A DNA stretch of 64,000 nt from Novosphingobium profundi (GCF_020524485.1 NZ_JAIVLF010000004.1:682001-746000); one strand, 5' to 3'. Positions 49,600 through 59,134 are shown, counted from the first letter of the stretch. Translations and numbers: made by a program. Notes: generated by a model not told the origin, from the sequence alone.

Positions 49600-50915
49600 T
49601 GCGCGTTCTCCTTTATCCAGGGTTCAAGAACGAGGTCCTGGCGCACGAGCAGGCGAACCGGCGCGCCGGGCCGTACTTCGATGGTCGGGGCGACGTCGAG
49701 ATTGCGCCGAGTAATGCTGTCGCCAGCCCGACTGACACTGCCTTGCGTGCCTTGCCGGATCGCATCGACAAGATCGCTGTCGCCGCTCAGGCTCAATTCG
49801 GTTCCAACGCTCAGCAGCGTGGCAATCGCAGCCCCCTTCAACAGCCGGCCGGTATGCGCGTTCAGCTTGTCTTCGAGCCCGGCATAGCCCTGCGGGTCGC
49901 TCGCTGGCATGTTGTCAAGGCGCAGAGAACGCCCATCGGGCAAGACCAGACGCTGCCAGACCAGCAGGGCCCGACTTTGCCCATAGGTTACGTGCGAATC
50001 GTAGTTGCCAATGAGGCGCGATCCTTGTGGGATGAGCAGGACCCGGCCCGTGATGCTGTCGAAGACATTGCGGGTGACTTGGGCAATCACCATGCCGGGA
50101 AGGTCCGAATTTATGCCAGTTACAAGGCTGGCCGCAATGACGCTGCCCGCCATGAGAACATGCGACGAGGTCGCAGGCTCGAGGACGTGGGCATTGCGGG
50201 TATTGCGCGTCTCGAGCTGCCTCGCAAAACCTTCCTTGCCGGATGCGACGGCAGGTTCGCTTCCCAGCATCTTCGGGCCCGCAGCTTCATCGGCATGCTG
50301 GACATCGGAGGCTGGTACCTCACTAGGGGACGAAGGCGTGGGATTTACGTTCGTCAGCAAGGGCGACTGGCGCGCCTTGCGCAGTTGCTCCTCTTTTTCC
50401 TGACGTGCTTGCTCTCGTTCCTGCGCGGCCCGTTCGGCTTCACGCGCCGGCTTGTTTTCCTGCGCGCGCAGGATGGGACGGCCCAGATCTCCGGGCAAGG
50501 CCGGACCAAGCTTCGCAGCGTCGCCATAGTTTGACGGCAACGCATCGAGACCATCGTCAGCGGGCTTGCGGTTAGCCTGGGCCAGATTGGCAGGAGGCTC
50601 TTTCCTGTCCTTCTCGTGCGAGCTCAGCGCGTATCCTGTAACCCCAGCAAGAACCAGTGCAGCGACCGACGCGCCGCCGATAACAAGCTCCTTCTTGAAG
50701 CGTTGAGCCAGAGGCAAGGGTGCCCTGATCGCGAGACTTTCGGGGTCGACCTTGCCCGCCTTGGCCGCGATGTCATTACCCGCCTCTCGATCGCGGACCG
50801 ACCCATTGTCTGGATCGCCAGTGTCACGTGTTGCAGGCCCCCCGACACCGGCCTCGAGAGAGGATGGCAGCGCAGTTCCTTTTGGCATTTGCGACTGTGA
50901 GCCTTCATCCATCAT
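49596..50915 (-). CDS. trbI: Conjugal transfer protein TrbI (VirB10)
   Basis: TrbI is the VirB10-like scaffold that spans inner and outer membranes of the conjugation channel. The 439-residue protein has a cytoplasmic N-terminus, one transmembrane helix (about 80-100, ELVIGGASVAALVLAGVTGYA), a charged Pro/Glu-rich periplasmic linker (about 110-220), and the C-terminal TrbI domain (HVLMAGSVIAASLVTGINSDLPG and LLIPQGSRLIGNYDS). Two consecutive ATGs start it, overlapping the trbG stop. The whole operon from traG reads in this direction. Confidence 0.94.
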   Translation of the reverse strand: MMDEGSQSQMPKGTALPSSLEAGVGGPATRDTGDPDNGSVRDREAGNDIAAKAGKVDPESLAIRAPLPLAQRFKKELVIGGASVAALVLAGVTGYALSSHEKDRKEPPANLAQANRKPADDGLDALPSNYGDAAKLGPALPGDLGRPILRAQENKPAREAERAAQEREQARQEKEEQLRKARQSPLLTNVNPTPSSPSEVPASDVQHADEAAGPKMLGSEPAVASGKEGFARQLETRNTRNAHVLEPATSSHVLMAGSVIAASLVTGINSDLPGMVIAQVTRNVFDSITGRVLLIPQGSRLIGNYDSHVTYGQSRALLVWQRLVLPDGRSLRLDNMPASDPQGYAGLEDKLNAHTGRLLKGAAIATLLSVGTELSLSGDSDLVDAIRQGTQGSVSRAGDSITRRNLDVAPTIEVRPGAPVRLLVRQDLVLEPWIKENAQ

Positions 50916-51709
50916 GGGCGCCCTCCCCGCGTGATGCGCACGACCTTCTGGTCCTTGGTCCCCAGGCGCAGTTCGGCAGTCTCGAATATCCTGTCGACGA
51001 TGTAGAAGCGCCCCTTCATGCGATAGTTGACCAGTTCGGCCTTCCCGTGCCCATCGACCAGGAACAGGGGCGGCGCTTCACCCTGACCGATCGAGGCCGG
51101 GAATTCGATGTAGGTCCGCGCGCCATCGTCGAAGGCGCGCACCGGGCGCCACGTCGCATGGTCCCCCGTGATCACATAGCCGAAGTAGAGCTGTTCAACG
51201 CCGATGCCCTGCGCGACCGGCGCGCTCGCCTCTGCTGCCTTTTTTGCTCGCGCAACCGCGAGCAAGGCATCGAGCGGATAGGTCCAGGCCAGCGCCGTCA
51301 TGCCATCCTGATCGGCGCTCGTAAGCTCAAGATGGTAGGTCCGCCTGTTGGTTGTGATCACCAGATTGGTCGACAGACCTTGCGTGAACGGCTTGACCAG
51401 CACGTGGGTCTGCTCGGCCTCACCCTCCCCACTTCGCGTGTCGCCAATGATCCAGCGTGCGGTATCGCCCGCAGCAACCGCGATCAGCCCTTCGCCCGGC
51501 TGGAGGGCAATATCCGTGATCATCCCGGGCTGGGTAGGTACATGATAGACCGCCCCGTCGGACCACAGAAACATCTGGCGCGCATTCATGTAGTTCGCGA
51601 GGACAGGCTCCACCGGCTTGCGTACGCCCACGGCTGAGGGAATGGAAACGGCCTGGGCTGGCGTTACACCGACGACAAGCGACACGATGGCAGCGATACA
51701 AGGCTTCAT
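50912..51709 (-). CDS. trbG: Conjugal transfer protein TrbG (VirB9)
   Basis: TrbG is the VirB9-like outer-membrane core component. The 265-residue protein has a signal peptide ending ASA-like (VSLVVGVTPAQAV) and a beta-rich domain of two parts (FLWSDGAVYHVPTQPGMITDIALQPGEGL, in parts, and RPVRAFDDGARTYIEFP) typical of CagX/VirB9. ATG 51709 has a strong GGAGGTGA before it and overlaps the trbF stop (ATGA). Confidence 0.93.
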   Translation of the reverse strand: MKPCIAAIVSLVVGVTPAQAVSIPSAVGVRKPVEPVLANYMNARQMFLWSDGAVYHVPTQPGMITDIALQPGEGLIAVAAGDTARWIIGDTRSGEGEAEQTHVLVKPFTQGLSTNLVITTNRRTYHLELTSADQDGMTALAWTYPLDALLAVARAKKAAEASAPVAQGIGVEQLYFGYVITGDHATWRPVRAFDDGARTYIEFPASIGQGEAPPLFLVDGHGKAELVNYRMKGRFYIVDRIFETAELRLGTKDQKVVRITRGGRP

Positions 51710-52500
51710 GGCTTCACCTCCGATAATGTAGGGGACAGATCCGGCGTCGCGCCAAGCCGCGAGGTTGGCGATTGTTCGCTCGTCAGCGGGCTTTGCTGTG
51801 TTGGTCCATCGCCAGCGGGCTCGAGTTCGCGGCTCCAATCGATCCCGTCGACATAGAGCCCAAGCGGGTTGCGCCTCAGGGTTTCGCGGTCGCGCGGCGC
51901 CTTGCGCACAACGGTCACCATGGCCGTCCAATGCTCTTGGCCAGATGGGCTCCCGTGTTCATAGGCCGTTTCGACCCACTTGACCTGGAACGACTGCTGC
52001 GAAGCCCTGACGACGCTCGTGATCTGGACAGTGACCGTTCGCTCGCCGATCCGTGTCAGCGCGCCCGACTGGCGGGCATAGGCGCTCAGGAAGGCAGCCC
52101 CTCTTTGTGTCGTGAAGTCATAGGCCTCGAGCCACTGACGGCGCATGACGACAGGGTCGAGTGAAAGGCCCCTGACGTGCTCGATGAACTTGCCTAGCGC
52201 CCAGGCGATCTGCGGGTCACTCGGCGTGTAGTCAGCTTCGGCTTCGCTGACCGCCCGTGGTTCGCCAAGCCGGTCGACCGCGACCACGTAAGGTACGACC
52301 CGGCTTTGCAGCGATTGCCACAGCAGGCCGGCCGTCATCGAGCACGACAGCCCTAGACATCCAAAGGCCATGAGGCGCCAATTTCGGGCCTGAACGCGGG
52401 CCGAGCCGATGCGCTCATCCCATAGCTGGCCTGCGCGCTGAAAAGGCGTTTCGGGTTGGGGAGTTCGGCCGTATGCCTGAAGGCTGCGTTTGAAGCGCAT
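51706..52500 (-). CDS. trbF: Conjugal transfer protein TrbF (VirB8)
   Basis: TrbF is the VirB8-like periplasmic assembly factor. The 264-residue protein has a cytoplasmic N-terminus, one transmembrane helix (about 42-63, LMAFGCLGLSCSMTAGLLWQS, in parts) and a periplasmic NTF2-like domain (VPYVVAVDRLGEPRAVSEAEADY, IAWALGKFIEHVRGLSLDPVV, in parts). It overlaps trbG by 4 nt and lies 3 nt after trbL. Confidence 0.92.
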   Translation of the reverse strand: MRFKRSLQAYGRTPQPETPFQRAGQLWDERIGSARVQARNWRLMAFGCLGLSCSMTAGLLWQSLQSRVVPYVVAVDRLGEPRAVSEAEADYTPSDPQIAWALGKFIEHVRGLSLDPVVMRRQWLEAYDFTTQRGAAFLSAYARQSGALTRIGERTVTVQITSVVRASQQSFQVKWVETAYEHGSPSGQEHWTAMVTVVRKAPRDRETLRRNPLGLYVDGIDWSRELEPAGDGPTQQSPLTSEQSPTSRLGATPDLSPTLSEVKP

Positions 52501-52503
52501 GGT

Positions 52504-53799
52504 TCAATCGTTCCTTTCACTGATATCGGGAGAGAGGCCGCCGCCGCCGCGATCACCTTGTTGAATTGCATGGACAGCCATCTGGCGGCGATGGCGCGAC
52601 GCCTGCTCGGCGCGAAGGCTCCTCGCCCACTGCGGCGCCGTCTCACCGCCGCCGGAAGCCGGCGACGGTGAGTTCGTATTCTCGTAAGCTGCTGCGCCCG
52701 CCGCACGGCCGCGCGAAGCCGCCTCGGAAAGCCCAAGCGTTTGCGAGGCGCGTTGCCGGACGGAATTACCGGCAGCGCGCGCCACACCGCCAAGGCCAGC
52801 CTTTACGCTGCCATCCGAGTTTTGTTTGCTCAGCGAATAGGCGCTCGAGGTCGCCGCCCCCATCGACGTCCCGGCGCGAATCGAACCAAGCGCCGCACCT
52901 CCCAGTATGCGTGCGCCTGCAAGACCGCCGCCTCCTGCAAGCATACCAACACCGCCGGCGCCAAGCGCCGTCCCAAGGGCCGCTCCGGCTCCCAGTTGCG
53001 GCGCACCTGCGGCAAGACCACTTGCGACAGACGGCGCGAAGATGCCCAGACCAAAAAGCGCAAGGCTCGCAAGGACCAGGCTCATGGCCTGGGCGATGTC
53101 GGGCTCCTGCCCTTTGAGCGCGCCGGCGTACTGCTCGAAAAAGCTCGAACCGATGCCGACGATCACGGCGAGCACCATAACCTTGATGCCCGAGGAGACG
53201 ACGTGGCCCAGCACGCGTTCAGCCAGAAAGCTTGTCCGGTTCCACAACGCGAACGGCACGAGAATGAACCCGGCGAGGCTCACCAGCTTGAACTCGATCA
53301 CGCATACGAACATCTGCACGGCAAGAATGAAGAAGGCGAGGATGACGAGCAGCCAGGCGATGAGGAGCACGGCGATCGTCAGGAAATTGTCGAAGAAGCT
53401 CGTGAACCCGAGCAACTTGGCGACCTGATCGAGCATGGGCCATGCGGCGGAAAATCCCGTGCCCGCCAGATGTCCCGGCTTCAGGAGATCCTGCGCCGAA
53501 ATCGTCCCACCCCCGGCCGTCACCCCGGCTTGCGCGAAAGAGGCGAAGATCACCTCGGAGAGCGACTGGAAATTGTTGATGATATAGGCGAACGCGCCGA
53601 CAAAGAGGATCTTGCGAACGAAGCGTCCGAGAACGTTGTCATCTCCGCCAAGCGTCCAGAACAGCGCGGCCAGCGTCACGTCGATCCCGACAAGCGTTGC
53701 CGTCAGGAACTGGACGTCGCTCCCCAGAAGTCCAAAACCACTGTCGATGTAGCGCGTAAAGGCGCTCAGGAACTGATCGATGATATTGAGATCATCCAT
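52504..53799 (-). CDS. trbL: Conjugal transfer membrane protein TrbL (VirB6)
   Basis: TrbL is the polytopic VirB6-like inner-membrane channel component. The 431-residue protein opens LNIIDQFLSAFTRYIDSGFGLL, has about six hydrophobic segments up to residue 300, and ends in a long Gly/Ala/Ser-rich, then polar, tail, as is usual. It starts 122 nt after trbJ, a gap that in many related operons holds trbK. A strong hairpin lies in that gap. Confidence 0.92.
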   Translation of the reverse strand: MDDLNIIDQFLSAFTRYIDSGFGLLGSDVQFLTATLVGIDVTLAALFWTLGGDDNVLGRFVRKILFVGAFAYIINNFQSLSEVIFASFAQAGVTAGGGTISAQDLLKPGHLAGTGFSAAWPMLDQVAKLLGFTSFFDNFLTIAVLLIAWLLVILAFFILAVQMFVCVIEFKLVSLAGFILVPFALWNRTSFLAERVLGHVVSSGIKVMVLAVIVGIGSSFFEQYAGALKGQEPDIAQAMSLVLASLALFGLGIFAPSVASGLAAGAPQLGAGAALGTALGAGGVGMLAGGGGLAGARILGGAALGSIRAGTSMGAATSSAYSLSKQNSDGSVKAGLGGVARAAGNSVRQRASQTLGLSEAASRGRAAGAAAYENTNSPSPASGGGETAPQWARSLRAEQASRHRRQMAVHAIQQGDRGGGGLSPDISERND

Positions 53800-53840
53800 G
53801 ACGTCAGATTCCCTTCGGGTTGATCAATAAGGATGGATCC

Positions 53841-53876
53841 GCGTGACCCGGACCGGGGAGCAAATCCGGGCCACGC
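53841..53876 (-). promoter_or_regulatory. Intercistronic stem-loop between trbJ and trbL
   Basis: GCGTGACCCGGA (53841-53852) and TCCGGGCCACGC (53865-53876) pair as 11 bp with one mismatch around 12 nt, in the only sizeable gap of the trb operon. It could limit mRNA decay or act as an internal attenuator. No T-run is present on either side. Confidence 0.5.
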
Positions 53877-53921
53877 GGCGCGGCGACGGGGAGGACGAAC
53901 GCCGCCGCTGTCTCGTTGATG

Positions 53922-54662
53922 TCAGTCCGGCGTGTAGGCGTTGCCTGAACCAAGGAACCGGGACGTCGCCGCCTGGGCCTGAGCCGAAGCCTGGGCGCGA
54001 TTGGCCTGGGTGATCGCCTCGGCCCGAAACTGCGCCGCCATCATCTGCTGGATCTGGAACTGCTGCTTGGCCGCGATCGCGAGGAGCTGGTTGGTCGCCT
54101 GCTGGGCCTGCAACGCCCCTTCCGCGTCTTGGCTACGCTCCGCCACTTTGGCCAGATCCTGCGCGTCATCCTCGATCGTCTCGGCGATCTGCGCCTGGAC
54201 CCGGGTAGTATGGCGGTAGGCCTGCACTTCAGTCTCAAGCCGGGTGCGCGCCGCAGCCACCTCATCGTCGAGCTTCAACGACTGACTGAACGCATCCGGA
54301 TAAAGCGCATCGAACTGCGTCTCGACGCGCGCTGTACTGAACTGGATGCCCTGGGCCTCGTTCATGAGTGCCTCGATCTGGCGCAGTGTACGGTAGAGTG
54401 CCTCGAGTTCGGGAAAATCGATGCGCGAAAGGTTTTTCGCCTGATTGGTAAGGCTCTGTGCCTCGTTCTGGAGCGATGTGATCTGGTTGTTGATCTGCCG
54501 TAGCGCGCGGGCCGCAGAAAGAACGTTCTGGGCATAATTCGAGGGGTCGTAGACGATGATCGCCTGAGCGGACTGGAGCGGGACCGTAAAGCCGGCTGTC
54601 ACCACAAGCAGTGCAACTGCGCTGCGCAGCGCTCCAAAGGAGCACGAAGAACAACGGTTCAT
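53922..54662 (-). CDS. trbJ: Conjugal transfer protein TrbJ (VirB5)
   Basis: TrbJ is the VirB5-like pilus-tip component. The 246-residue protein has a signal peptide (SAVALLVVTAGFTVPLQSAQA), IIVYDPSNYAQNVLSAARAL right after cleavage, and a long helical coiled-coil body rich in Gln and Ala (LRQINNQITSLQNEAQSLTNQ). The typical TrbJ ending with repeated QAxAQAQAATSRFLGSG is present. The start overlaps the trbE stop (ATGA). Confidence 0.92.
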   Translation of the reverse strand: MNRCSSCSFGALRSAVALLVVTAGFTVPLQSAQAIIVYDPSNYAQNVLSAARALRQINNQITSLQNEAQSLTNQAKNLSRIDFPELEALYRTLRQIEALMNEAQGIQFSTARVETQFDALYPDAFSQSLKLDDEVAAARTRLETEVQAYRHTTRVQAQIAETIEDDAQDLAKVAERSQDAEGALQAQQATNQLLAIAAKQQFQIQQMMAAQFRAEAITQANRAQASAQAQAATSRFLGSGNAYTPD

Positions 54663-57145
54663 TGGATTTCTCCTGACTGGTTGGGATGTGGTGCGCAGGT
54701 GCGCGTTTCCTCTGGCCAGTTCTGGCCAGGGAACGAGGCGAGATAGTCAATTGCCCACTGCGCGCTGGTTCCTTGCAGGAACCGGGTGAGGAACGGCGTG
54801 CCTCCCGCCTGGGTAAGCAAAGTGTCGATACGCGCCTGACTGGCCGGATCCGACGCGCCGCAAAGCGCAAGCGCCAGCGGACCAAGCCCGAGTTCGAAGA
54901 GACGATTGCCGCGCGCCGATTGGAGATAGTAGTCCCGCTTGGGCGTCGCCCGGGCGAGAAGGTCGATCTGACGTGCATTCAGCCCGAAGCGTTCGTAGAT
55001 TTCCCGGCTTCCCGGTTCGAGCGCACGGTCATTGGGCAGGAGGATGCGCTGGGGACAGCTTTCAAGGATCGCGGGCGCGATCGGGGAATTGGCGATGTCG
55101 GAAAGACTCTGCGTCGCGAAGAGGACCGATACGTTGCGTTTGCGCAGAACCTTGAGCCATTCGCGAATACGCGCAGCGAACAATGGGGAATCGAGGAAGA
55201 TCCAGGCTTCGTCGAGGACCAGCAGCGTCGGCCGTCCATCGAAGCGTTCCTCGAGGCGATGGAACAGGTAGTTGAGGACGGGCTCCACGGCTCCCGAGCG
55301 CCCCATCAATCCGTCGGTCTCGAAGCAATGCAGGTCCGAGAAATGAAGCGCGTCGTCGCTCGCATCGAGCAGCGCGCCATACGGGCCGTCGATCGTATAG
55401 GGCGAGAGCGCCATTCGCAGCGACGAGGATTGAAGCAGCAGGCACAAACCCGTGAGTGTTCGTTCAACTGCTGGCGCTTCCGACAGACTGGTAAGCGCCG
55501 ACCAGATCTGGTCCTTGATCTCCGGCGTGACGCTCACGTTTTCCTGCGCGAGCAGCGCTGCGATCCATTCGGCAGCCCAGCCTCTTGCCGCCGGGTCATC
55601 GATCCCGCGCAGCGGTTGAAAAGAAAGGCCATGGCCAGGCCCCTCGCCAGCCCCCAGATCTTGGTGCCTCCCGCCGCAGGCAAGCACCATCGCGCGCGCC
55701 GACAGCCCTTTGTCGAAAACATAGATCTGCGCATCTCGATAGCGCCGAAACTGCATCATCATGAAAGCCAGCAACACCGACTTTCCGGCTCCCGTCGGTC
55801 CCGCCACGAACATGTGTCCGACATCGCCGACATGGGTGGAAAGCCGAAACGGTGTCGAGCCGGACGTGCGCGCATAAAATAGCGGACTGGCGCGCAGATG
55901 CGTATTGCGGGCCGGACCTGCCCAGATGGCCGAGAGAGGCATCAGGTGCGCGAGGTTGAGCGTGTGCATCAACGGCTGGCGAACGTTGGCATAGACATGG
56001 CCCGGAATTGACGAGAGCCAGGCCTCGACCGCGTTGACACGTTCGCGCACCGTGGTGAAACCGAGGCCACCAAGGACCCGCTCTATCTGGCGCATACGCT
56101 CGTCGACGGTTTCGCTCTTCGAAGCCGTCAGCGTGATCGTCGTTGTCATGTAGCCAAAGGCCACATGATCTCCTCCCAAGGCCTGCAAGGCGAGATCTGC
56201 ATCGAGGACCTTGTTGTCAGCATCGCTATCGAGCAACTGGCTCGGCGTGTTGTAAAGGACCTCGCGCAGCATCGCGCCAATGGATTTTCGCTTGTTGAAC
56301 CATTGCCGCCGCAGGCGCGTCAGGGCCCGGGTCGCTTCGTCCTTGTCCATCGCGATGAAGCGGGTGACCCAGCGGTAGGGAAAGTCGAGGCCATTAAGCG
56401 CGTCGAGGAGCGCGGGACGGCTGACATTTGGGTAACCAAGGACCGATAGTGTTCGCAAATGCCGACCGCCAAGTTGCGGCTCGAGCCCACCGACCAGCGG
56501 CGTATCGACAAGCACGGCGTCGAGATACATCGGCGTTTCGGGGACACGGACCGAATGCTCGCGATCCGAAATGGTCCTGTGGAGAAAGGTCAAAAGCTCG
56601 CCGTTTTCGAGCGCCCGGACTTCAGGCATGAACCCTGCGAACAAATCGAGCGCGCGATCCGTCTCGGCGGTGAAATTCGCCTTGGCCGCGCGCCAGTCGC
56701 GTGCCTTGCTCCCATCTCCCGTTTCCAGGAAGTGCCGCCCAGCCGCGTCCTCGCTGTCCGCAGGTGGCATCCAGGTCAGACTGAGGTGGAAGCGGCTTTC
56801 GAAATGACGTCCTTCGGCCGTGAAGGCCGCGCGCCGCTCCCGATCCACAAGCCAGCTTGCAGGATCGGGGAAGTCATCATCGGGATAGGCTAGGGCTTCA
56901 TAGCGCTCGGCCTCGAAGAACAGCGCCCAGCCCGAACCAAAACGACGCAGCACGTTATTGGCCCGCGCTGCGACCGCAACCAGGCCAGCTTCGGTCGTCG
57001 ATTCCAGATCCGGACCGCGAAACGAGAGGACTCGCAGGAAACTGCCATCCTTGTTGAGAACGATGCCGGGGGCAACAAGCGCGGCCCAGGGCAGATGATC
57101 GGCCAGACGCCCTGCCCGGCTCGCGTATTCGCGAAGGTTCAGCAT
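54659..57145 (-). CDS. trbE: Conjugal transfer ATPase TrbE (VirB4)
   Basis: TrbE is the VirB4 AAA+ ATPase that powers assembly of the pilus and channel. The 828-residue protein has an N-terminal domain (to about 430), Walker A at 449-456 (GPTGAGKS), Walker B with Asp645-Glu646 in LLVLDEAWIFLD, and the downstream RKRNVSVLFATQSL motif. Length is normal for TrbE. It is coupled to trbD (7-nt overlap of ends) and trbJ (4 nt). Confidence 0.97.
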   Translation of the reverse strand: MLNLREYASRAGRLADHLPWAALVAPGIVLNKDGSFLRVLSFRGPDLESTTEAGLVAVAARANNVLRRFGSGWALFFEAERYEALAYPDDDFPDPASWLVDRERRAAFTAEGRHFESRFHLSLTWMPPADSEDAAGRHFLETGDGSKARDWRAAKANFTAETDRALDLFAGFMPEVRALENGELLTFLHRTISDREHSVRVPETPMYLDAVLVDTPLVGGLEPQLGGRHLRTLSVLGYPNVSRPALLDALNGLDFPYRWVTRFIAMDKDEATRALTRLRRQWFNKRKSIGAMLREVLYNTPSQLLDSDADNKVLDADLALQALGGDHVAFGYMTTTITLTASKSETVDERMRQIERVLGGLGFTTVRERVNAVEAWLSSIPGHVYANVRQPLMHTLNLAHLMPLSAIWAGPARNTHLRASPLFYARTSGSTPFRLSTHVGDVGHMFVAGPTGAGKSVLLAFMMMQFRRYRDAQIYVFDKGLSARAMVLACGGRHQDLGAGEGPGHGLSFQPLRGIDDPAARGWAAEWIAALLAQENVSVTPEIKDQIWSALTSLSEAPAVERTLTGLCLLLQSSSLRMALSPYTIDGPYGALLDASDDALHFSDLHCFETDGLMGRSGAVEPVLNYLFHRLEERFDGRPTLLVLDEAWIFLDSPLFAARIREWLKVLRKRNVSVLFATQSLSDIANSPIAPAILESCPQRILLPNDRALEPGSREIYERFGLNARQIDLLARATPKRDYYLQSARGNRLFELGLGPLALALCGASDPASQARIDTLLTQAGGTPFLTRFLQGTSAQWAIDYLASFPGQNWPEETRTCAPHPNQSGEIQ

Positions 57146-57408
57146 GGGAAATACCCCTTCTGGCGAAGGTGGCGCACAAGGACCGGCGCGAAATGCGGGT
57201 CGCGGCGCGCGGCAAGGACCGCGAGACTATGCCCGCAAGCCCAGATGACGAGGCCGGCCAGCCACTGCTGCAATCCCAGGCCCATCGCCATTGCCAGCGT
57301 TCCGTTGACGATGGCGAGACCTCGCGGCGCCCCCGCCAGCAGGATCGGAACGGAAAGGCTGGCATGGACAGGGACCTCGAAGCCCTCGGGCTGGCCAGCC
57401 GCGCTCAT
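57139..57408 (-). CDS. trbD: Conjugal transfer protein TrbD (VirB3)
   Basis: An 89-residue VirB3-like inner-membrane protein with two hydrophobic segments: ILLAGAPRGLAIVNGTLAMAMGLGL (in parts) and WLAGLVIWACGHSLAVLAA. The typical C-terminal RRDPHFAPVLVRHLRQK follows. The family is found beside VirB4. It overlaps trbE by 7 nt and trbC by 4 nt. Confidence 0.92.
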   Translation of the reverse strand: MSAAGQPEGFEVPVHASLSVPILLAGAPRGLAIVNGTLAMAMGLGLQQWLAGLVIWACGHSLAVLAARRDPHFAPVLVRHLRQKGYFPC

Positions 57409-57746
57409 GCGATCAGCGCTCCGCCGCCAAAGCTGAAGAAGGAGAGGAAAAAGCTGGATGCCGCAAAGGCGATTGAGAGCCCAAATACGATCTGGATCAG
57501 CCGGCGAAAGCCCCCTGCCGTCTCACCAAACGCCAGGGTCAGACCAGTCATGATGATGATAATGACCGCAACGATCTTGGCGACAGGCCCCTGGACCGAT
57601 TCGAGAATCTGCTCGAGTGGCTCCTCCCAGGGCATGCCCGTCCCCGAAGCCCATGCCGGAACGGCGAGGCTGAGGCCGACTGCCGATGCAAGAAGGGCTC
57701 TCGCCGGACTTGGCAAGGTGCGAAGCGTGATTGAACGTGAAATCAT
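57405..57746 (-). CDS. trbC: Conjugal transfer pilin TrbC (VirB2)
   Basis: TrbC is the major pilin, related to VirB2. The 113-residue precursor has a signal segment with a hydrophobic stretch (LPSPARALLASAVGLSLAVPAWA, in parts), then SGTGMPWEEPLEQILESVQGP and two transmembrane helices (VAKIVAVIIIIMTGLTLAF and IVFGLSIAFAASSFFLSFF). Maturation may include cyclisation. ATG 57746 is preferred over an upstream frame because AAGGAGA precedes it. It lies 4 nt after trbB. Confidence 0.92.
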   Translation of the reverse strand: MISRSITLRTLPSPARALLASAVGLSLAVPAWASGTGMPWEEPLEQILESVQGPVAKIVAVIIIIMTGLTLAFGETAGGFRRLIQIVFGLSIAFAASSFFLSFFSFGGGALIA

Positions 57747-57750
57747 GGCG

Positions 57751-58737
57751 TCATTCTCCTTTTCGTGGGTGGGAATCGTGCATGTCGGTAAGGCTGTATT
57801 CGGCCGTGACCGGGTCGAGACCGTCGACCCGCACGACCTCGCCGATCCGCCGGAAGCGGCCGCGCCCGGCGATGAAGACAACTATGTCGATGGCATCGGC
57901 GATCAGATGGCGCGGGACCGTCACGACAGCTTCCTGGACCAGCCCTTCAAGCCGTCGCAGGGCAGCGGCCGCGCCATTCGCATGTATCGTCGCAATCCCG
58001 CCGGGATGGCCCGTATTCCAGGCCTTGAGCATGTCGAGTGCTTCGCCCCCGCGAACTTCGCCCACCACAATCCGGTCTGGCCGCAGGCGCAGGGTCGAGC
58101 GAACTAGATCGGAAATCGAGACCGTTCCGGCCCGCGTGCGCAAGGCAACGGTATCGGGCGCTGGACATTGCAGTTCGCGGGTATCTTCGATCAGGATAAT
58201 GCGCTCACCAAGCGCCGCCATCTCGGCGAGCAGCGCGTTGGCCAGCGTCGTCTTGCCCGAAGAGGTTCCGCCAACGATCAGGACATTCGAGCGTTCGGCC
58301 ACGGCGAGGCGTAATATGTCCGCCTCCTTCGTGCCCATGACCGCATCGCGTACGTAGTCTTCAAGAAGATAGACCCGAGAGGCCGGTTTGCGGATGGCGA
58401 AGCATGGCGCGTTGGCAACCGGCGGGAGCACCCCTTCAAAGCGCTCACCGCCCCCCTGTTCGCGCAGCGGCAGTTCAGCGGAAACGATCGGCCGGGTGGC
58501 ATGCGCTTCGCTTTGGATATGGCTTGCAACGAGCCGGACGATCCGCTCTGCCTGCTCGGGATCAATGCGGATGTCTGTATCGACCCTGCCCTCCCCCAGC
58601 ACGTCGACACGCAGCGCCCCATCAGGATTGACCATGATCTCAATGACGCGCGGATCCCGCAGCGCAGCCACGATCGCAGGCCCCATGGCGCTCTCGAGCA
58701 TCGCCCGCAGGCGCGCATGGCTCTGACCGGTCCTCAC
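57751..58737 (-). CDS. trbB: Conjugal transfer ATPase TrbB (VirB11)
   Basis: TrbB is the VirB11-type traffic ATPase. The 328-residue protein has Walker A at 156-163 (GGTSSGKT) and an Asp box ILIEDTRELQCPAPD. Walker B-like and His boxes RIVVGEVRGGEALDMLKAWNTGHPGG follow, with SGKTTLANALL. It is coupled to the CopG gene by a 4-nt overlap. Together with TrbE it energises pilus biogenesis. Confidence 0.96.
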   Translation of the reverse strand: MRTGQSHARLRAMLESAMGPAIVAALRDPRVIEIMVNPDGALRVDVLGEGRVDTDIRIDPEQAERIVRLVASHIQSEAHATRPIVSAELPLREQGGGERFEGVLPPVANAPCFAIRKPASRVYLLEDYVRDAVMGTKEADILRLAVAERSNVLIVGGTSSGKTTLANALLAEMAALGERIILIEDTRELQCPAPDTVALRTRAGTVSISDLVRSTLRLRPDRIVVGEVRGGEALDMLKAWNTGHPGGIATIHANGAAAALRRLEGLVQEAVVTVPRHLIADAIDIVVFIAGRGRFRRIGEVVRVDGLDPVTAEYSLTDMHDSHPRKGE

Positions 58738-59132
58738 TGCCCTGCTCCGGGGTCGAGCGTTCGTCGCCCCTGCCCGACCTGGCGGGCGACCTGAGCGAGG
58801 AAGGCCTCGAAACGCCTTGCAGCTGCCGCGCGGCCGGCCTTGTCATCTTCGGCAAGCGGCGGATGGATCGCGAGCTCGTAGCGAATGAACAGCGCCAGTG
58901 TCTCAAGTTCGATCTGGCTGTCGCGCTGCAACCGTTCGAGCAAGGTGGCGATGCGGTCGAGCCGCCGACCGAAGCGCTCGTCGAGTTCAGACCGCGCTTG
59001 CCGATCCAGCCAGGCGGTCAACGCCTGGGCGAGAATATCCGACTTCGAGGCACCGGGCTGGCGAGCAAGTTCGACGAGGCGTTCGCTCGTTGATCTGGGC
59101 AAGAAAAGCTGGTGGCGGACTTTGGCGGCCAT
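58734..59132 (-). CDS. CopG-family ribbon-helix-helix protein
   Basis: A 132-residue protein whose first 50 residues form a ribbon-helix-helix domain (KVRHQLFLPRSTSERLVELARQPGASKSDILAQALTAWLD, in parts), followed by a helical, charged part. It sits between traG and trbB in many elements of this type and is thought to act as operon regulator. The usual position and 4-nt overlaps fit. A GTG at 59138 would add two residues and overlap traG; ATG 59132 is preferred. Confidence 0.9.
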   Translation of the reverse strand: MAAKVRHQLFLPRSTSERLVELARQPGASKSDILAQALTAWLDRQARSELDERFGRRLDRIATLLERLQRDSQIELETLALFIRYELAIHPPLAEDDKAGRAAAARRFEAFLAQVARQVGQGRRTLDPGAGQ

Positions 59133-59134
59133 GG

